Shown in pieces: positions 21,804 to 23,041 of a DNA stretch of 23,041 nucleotides. Both the position numbers and the translations under genes were made by a program. The notes beneath the pieces are model-generated. The model was not told the origin of the DNA. It searched no databases and saw nothing but the letters and a program-made list of their open reading frames with translations. The stretch is taken from positions 1 through 23,041 of the forward strand of contig JBJHBY010000020.1 of the NCBI GenBank assembly GCA_050485745.1. Reading direction: 5' to 3'. The stretch comes from JBJHBY01 sp050485745 (GTDB taxonomy: Bacteria; Pseudomonadota; Gammaproteobacteria; Pseudomonadales; CAMLJR01). Each line of letters starts with the position of its first letter. Position 1 is the first letter of the stretch.

Positions 21804-22811
21804 ATGCCCGAGTACCAGCCCGCCGGCTCCATCCCCGAGCTGATCGGCAACACCCCGCTGATCCACCTGCGCGAGGTCTCCGGGCTGACCGGCTGCACCA
21901 TCCTGGGCAAGGCGGAGTTCCTCAACCCGGGTGGCTCGGTCAAGGACCGTACCGCCCTGGGCATCATCCGCGCGGCCGAGGCCCGCGGTGAGCTGCGTCC
22001 GGGCGCCACCCTGGTGGAGGGCACCGCGGGCAATACCGGCATCGGCCTGGCGCTGCTGGCCATCGCCCTGGGTTACCGCTGCGCCGTGGTCATGCCCCAG
22101 ACCCAGAGCCGGGAAAAGATCGAGCTGCTGGAGCTGTACGGTGCCGAACTGCAGCTGGTGCCAGCCACTACCTATGATGACCCGAACCACTACGTGCACG
22201 CAGCCAGTCGCCTGGCCGGACGCCTGGCTGCGGAGCGACCCGAGGGCGCCGTGTGGGCGCGGCAGTTCGACAACCTCGCCAATCGCGATGTGCACGAGCA
22301 GGGCACCGGGGCGGAGATCTGGGCCCAGACCGGCGGCAATATCGACGGTTTTGTCTGCGCCGTGGGCACCGGGGGCACTCTCGCGGGGGTGAGTCGTGCG
22401 CTGAAGGCACGCAGACCCGAGGTCCGCATCGCGCTGGCGGACCCGATGGGCTCCGGGCTGTACCACTACTATCGCGAAGGCGAACCCCGGGTTGAGGGGC
22501 GCTCCATCACCGAAGGCATCGGCATCAGCATCATCACCGACAATCTGCGCGATGCGGTGGTGGACTCGGCCTACCAGATCAGCGACGAGGAAGCCCTGCC
22601 CTATCTGTTCGACCTGCTCGCCCACGAGGGCCTGTGCCTGGGAGGCTCCTCCGCGATCAATATCGCCGGCGCCGTACGTCTGGCACGGGAACTGGGACCA
22701 GGGCACACCATCGTCACCATCCTCTGCGACTACGGCCACCGCTACCAGAGCCGGCTCTACAACCCGGCCTACCTGCAACAGCGGGGGCTGCCGGTGCCGC
22801 ACCGGCACTGA
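21804..22811 (+). CDS. cysK: Cysteine synthase A (O-acetylserine sulfhydrylase)
   Basis: A 335-residue fold-type II PLP enzyme that makes cysteine from O-acetylserine and sulfide in the cytoplasm. The Schiff-base lysine is Lys47 in NPGGSVKDR (41-49). The substrate-binding loop is EGTAGNTGIGLA (72-83), where most CysK proteins have TSGNTG; the TAGNTG form is found in a CysK subset common in alphaproteobacteria. GTGGTLAG (188-195) binds the cofactor phosphate. The length is close to the family norm. There is no CBS or regulatory domain. ATG 21804 follows AGGGAG. It diverges from the TonB receptor gene and has no evident link to the steroid-type locus. Confidence 0.9.
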   Translation: MPEYQPAGSIPELIGNTPLIHLREVSGLTGCTILGKAEFLNPGGSVKDRTALGIIRAAEARGELRPGATLVEGTAGNTGIGLALLAIALGYRCAVVMPQTQSREKIELLELYGAELQLVPATTYDDPNHYVHAASRLAGRLAAERPEGAVWARQFDNLANRDVHEQGTGAEIWAQTGGNIDGFVCAVGTGGTLAGVSRALKARRPEVRIALADPMGSGLYHYYREGEPRVEGRSITEGIGISIITDNLRDAVVDSAYQISDEEALPYLFDLLAHEGLCLGGSSAINIAGAVRLARELGPGHTIVTILCDYGHRYQSRLYNPAYLQQRGLPVPHRH

Positions 22812-22919
22812 CGGGCTCTGGCCTGCACTGAAGGAAGGCAGTATACAGCTGTAAAGGCAGGCGCTAGACTGACGCCGACCGCCTACCAGGGCACCTCTGA
22901 TTCATTCGGCGATCGCTCA

Positions 22920-23016
22920 GGCCTTGCGTTGGTTCGTCTGGCGAGACGCGGTCACGCGGGAAGGCTGGTTGCCTTTCAAGTGACCGCAACGACGTCAGGC
23001 GGATCAACGCAAGGCC
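22920..23016. other. 97-nt long imperfect hairpin near the right edge
   Basis: The 230 bp after the cysteine synthase stop hold no gene but contain a large stem-loop. GGCCTTGCGTTG (22920-22931) pairs perfectly with 23005-23016, and the next 12 positions (22932-22943 with 22993-23004) also pair, four of them as G/U. After an internal loop, GCGGTCAC (22948-22955) pairs with GTGACCGC (22980-22987). An inner 7-bp stem (22959-22965 with 22971-22977) closes on loop TGGTT. GCCC/GGGC with loop CGAA (23014-23025) follows. GGGCACCTCTGATTCATTC just upstream (22889-22907) looks like the end of an insertion sequence, possibly IS5-like, but the window stops before this can be tested. Confidence 0.55.
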
Positions 23017-23041
23017 CCGAAGGGCGGGCCTCTGGCGCACA

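Overview
The window is GC-rich DNA from what looks like a Gram-negative proteobacterium. An autotransporter barrel and two TonB-dependent receptors imply an outer membrane. The combination of TonB receptors, many acyl-CoA enzymes and a Rieske oxygenase suggests a marine gammaproteobacterium such as the Halieaceae/OM60 group; that placement is inference. No RNA gene, CRISPR array, prophage or complete insertion sequence was seen.

Layout. (1) 3-4038 is general content: the 3' end of an autotransporter (+), then on the minus strand a PepSY membrane protein, an orphan ParA-like ATPase and a PPOX split-barrel protein. (2) 4222-8397 is a divergent catabolic locus. On the minus strand a TetR regulator, a ChsH2-like MaoC protein, a ChsE1-like acyl-CoA dehydrogenase and a ChsH1-like MaoC protein follow each other, with ATGA overlaps at two junctions. 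On the plus strand is a ChsE2-like acyl-CoA dehydrogenase. The 122-bp gap between the arms holds nested inverted repeats with overlapping divergent promoters. These four enzymes match, as I recall their sequences, the mycobacterial igr operon products that remove the last three-carbon piece of the sterol side chain. (3) 8398-8665 is a non-coding stretch made of five consecutive hairpins bounded by inverted ends. (4) 8666-16510 is a plus-strand series: FATP/FadD6-type acyl-CoA synthetase, SDR, methyltransferase, class I/II aminotransferase, RidA-like protein, acetoacetate-decarboxylase-family protein, second SDR and a Rieske oxygenase related to KshA/Neverland. (5) 16637-21541 has two minus-strand TonB-dependent receptors, the first with a clear intrinsic terminator. 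(6) 21804-22811 is a cysteine synthase, followed by a 97-nt self-complementary structure at the right edge.

Working model (inference): the TonB receptors import a large hydrophobic compound, the FATP-type ligase activates its carboxylic side chain, ChsE1/ChsE2 dehydrogenate and ChsH1/ChsH2 hydrate the steroid-CoA, and the Rieske oxygenase, SDRs and decarboxylase-like protein act on the ring system or on side products. In both paired enzymes one partner keeps the catalytic residues and the other has lost them, which supports heteromeric complexes. The retro-aldolase (Ltp2) and its DUF35 partner, needed to finish the pathway, are not in this window.
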